In this document: one piece after another, positions 5,819-5,990 of the stretch
How the letters are laid out: the number at the start of each line of letters is the position of its first letter
How positions within the stretch are numbered: the first letter of the stretch is position 1
DNA from: Thermoplasmata archaeon UBA184
Lineage (GTDB): Archaea; Thermoplasmatota; Thermoplasmata; Lutacidiplasmatales; UBA184
Reading direction: 5' to 3'
Length of the DNA: 5,990 nt
Assembly: GCA_002495185.1 (NCBI GenBank)
Contig: DAEB01000040.1
Span: forward strand, 20,148-26,137
The notes under the pieces: generated by a model
What the model was told of the DNA's origin: nothing
Seen by the model: the letters and a program-made list of their open reading frames with translations, nothing else
Database searches by the model: none
Translations under genes and position numbers: made by a program

Positions 5819-5990
5819 ATGACCCGAAGCCCCGCGACGCCCGAGAGCTACGACGATGTCCCGCTGTCCGCGCTGATGCAGGCTGCCCGCGATACCTATT
5901 CGCACGCGGTCGAGGCGGCCCAGTCACGGATCGGTTGCGATGACCTCCCTGCCGGCGGGAGATTCATCATCAGCGCGATGCACTGGAGCG
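5819..5990 (+). CDS. MarR-family-like transcriptional regulator (3' end outside window)
   Basis: Only the first 57 codons are present, starting at the ATG at 5819, and the frame is still open at the window end. The segment VPLSALMQAARDTY, followed by AVEAAQ and DDLPAGGRFIISAM, resembles the N-terminal dimerisation helix and the start of the winged-helix domain of MarR-type regulators, where a leucine-rich helix precedes a (D/N)LP..G..F(I/V)L.A(L/M) segment. The DNA-recognition helix lies beyond the window, so the family call rests on this partial match. The upstream inverted repeat over its TATA box supports a self-regulating DNA-binding protein. Codon use looks a little less GC-extreme than in the other genes (TAT, GAT and TCA codons), a weak hint of different origin. 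Confidence 0.6.
   Translation, partial: MTRSPATPESYDDVPLSALMQAARDTYSHAVEAAQSRIGCDDLPAGGRFIISAMHWS

Overview
The window is a GC-rich (roughly two-thirds G+C by eye), gene-dense piece of archaeal chromosome. Archaeal markers are a translation initiation factor 2 beta subunit (aIF2-beta), a deoxyhypusine synthase, a presenilin-type (DUF1119/PSH) membrane protease, a tRNA gene with no encoded CCA, and TATA-like boxes about 27-30 bp before several start codons with no room for a long leader. This combination, together with a probable menaquinone-pathway enzyme, best fits an uncultured high-GC euryarchaeon, probably a member of the Thermoplasmata. That placement is inference, not a demonstrated result.

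Layout, left to right. (1) Bases 1-1787, plus strand: the 3' part of a phosphoserine-phosphatase-like HAD hydrolase, cut by the window edge. Its stop codon overlaps the GTG start of a two-domain enterochelin-esterase-like (Fes-type) alpha/beta hydrolase, so the two are probably translationally coupled. (2) Bases 1788-4403, plus strand: a 58-bp promoter gap, then aIF2-beta carrying a C-terminal TRAM domain. Ten bases later comes the presenilin-like aspartyl protease, then deoxyhypusine synthase, whose likely TATA box is built into the protease stop codon. (3) Bases 4419-5537, minus strand: an o-succinylbenzoate synthase / N-acylamino-acid racemase of the enolase superfamily, convergent with deoxyhypusine synthase with only 15 bp between the stops. 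(4) Bases 5538-5990, plus strand: a divergent promoter gap, tRNA-Lys(CUU), then the first 57 codons of a MarR-like regulator. A 17-bp inverted repeat lies over the regulator's own TATA box.

Functionally, the middle block is about translation: aIF2-beta helps deliver initiator tRNA, and deoxyhypusine synthase modifies initiation/elongation factor aIF5A. The membrane protease sits between them, and its link to translation is unexplained. The flanking genes are metabolic: a phosphatase, a possible siderophore or other ester hydrolase, and a menaquinone or amino-acid enzyme. I see no mobile element, CRISPR array or obvious multi-gene defence system. The most noteworthy items are the MarR operator over the TATA box, the TRAM-fused aIF2-beta joined to a presenilin homologue, the stop-codon promoter, and the Fes-like esterase in an archaeon.
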